Assembly: GCA_002413385.1 (NCBI GenBank)
Contig: DHWW01000290.1
Span: forward strand, 1,652 to 7,265
Reading direction: 5' to 3'
Length of the DNA stretch: 5,614 nt
DNA from: Granulicella sp. UBA5172
GTDB taxonomy: Bacteria; Acidobacteriota; Terriglobia; Terriglobales; Acidobacteriaceae
Positions within the stretch are counted from its first letter, which is position 1; each line of letters begins with the position of its first letter. Positions 5,468 through 5,614 of the stretch are shown piece by piece. The notes below the pieces were generated by a model. That model did no database searches and was not told the origin of the DNA. It saw only the letters and a list, made by a program, of their open reading frames with translations. The position numbers and the translations under genes are program-made.

Positions 5468-5614
5468 CATGAGGTCGGCGACGGAGGCCACTTCGCGCTG
5501 AACGAAGGGCTCGGCGTAGCGGATGCCGGCGAGCAGACCGTAGTGGCGGGCGGGGGGAAAGGTTCGCTCGCGGGATGTCTTCCTACCGGGCGAAGAGGGC
5601 GGCTCCCGCGGGCT
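5444..5614 (-). CDS. C-terminal part of an unrecognised leftward gene
   Basis: On the minus strand a frame is open from the window edge to a TAA at 5444-5446, giving 56 residues of a C-terminus and no start inside the window. The end reads RHYGLLAGIRYAEPF followed by VQREVASVADLMSLPVQSI. Codons are dominated by GCC, CGC, TCC, GTC and CTC, as in the other leftward gene (HU), which suggests real coding. The plus strand here is broken by stops. Its last 24 bases overlap the end of the NTPase gene tail to tail. I do not recognise the family, and it could also be the remnant of a broken gene. Confidence 0.5.
   Translation of the reverse strand, partial: SPREPPSSPGRKTSRERTFPPARHYGLLAGIRYAEPFVQREVASVADLMSLPVQSI

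Overview
The window reads as ordinary chromosomal sequence from a GC-rich, Gram-negative soil-type bacterium. Lipid A genes show an outer membrane. The overall style (a dCTP deaminase with an SYGxSSYGYD N-terminus, G-ending codons, a SYLF protein, an LpxL-like/LpxD pair) suggests Acidobacteriota, probably class Terriglobia. That placement is a judgement from protein style, not from a search.

Left part (1-1787): an HU/IHF-type nucleoid protein is read leftward from a good sigma-70-like promoter. It is divergent from dcd (dCTP deaminase), which is followed 57 bp later by a NarL/FixJ-type regulator whose receiver domain has lost most of its phosphorylation residues. The HU-dcd intergenic region carries a perfect 8-bp inverted repeat.

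Middle part (1788-2849): a 301-bp non-coding stretch holds a terminator/attenuator-like hairpin with a T-run and a second small hairpin. It leads into a secreted SYLF-domain protein, which ends in a strong intrinsic terminator.

Right part (2850-5614): a tight rightward operon contains an LpxL/HtrB-like lysophospholipid acyltransferase, lpxD (start and stop overlap as GTGA) and a MobB-like P-loop NTPase. The first two belong to lipid A acylation; the third has no obvious link to it. At the right edge the C-terminal end of a leftward gene appears to overlap the 3' end of the NTPase gene. It is cut by the window and not recognised.

No mobile element, CRISPR array, tRNA or rRNA was seen. The points most worth a second look are the degenerate receiver, the MobB-like protein with its C-x6-C-x-C cluster beside lpxD, the in-frame 12-bp tandem repeat in lpxD, and the leader structures. 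I saw no clear sign of a new multi-gene system.
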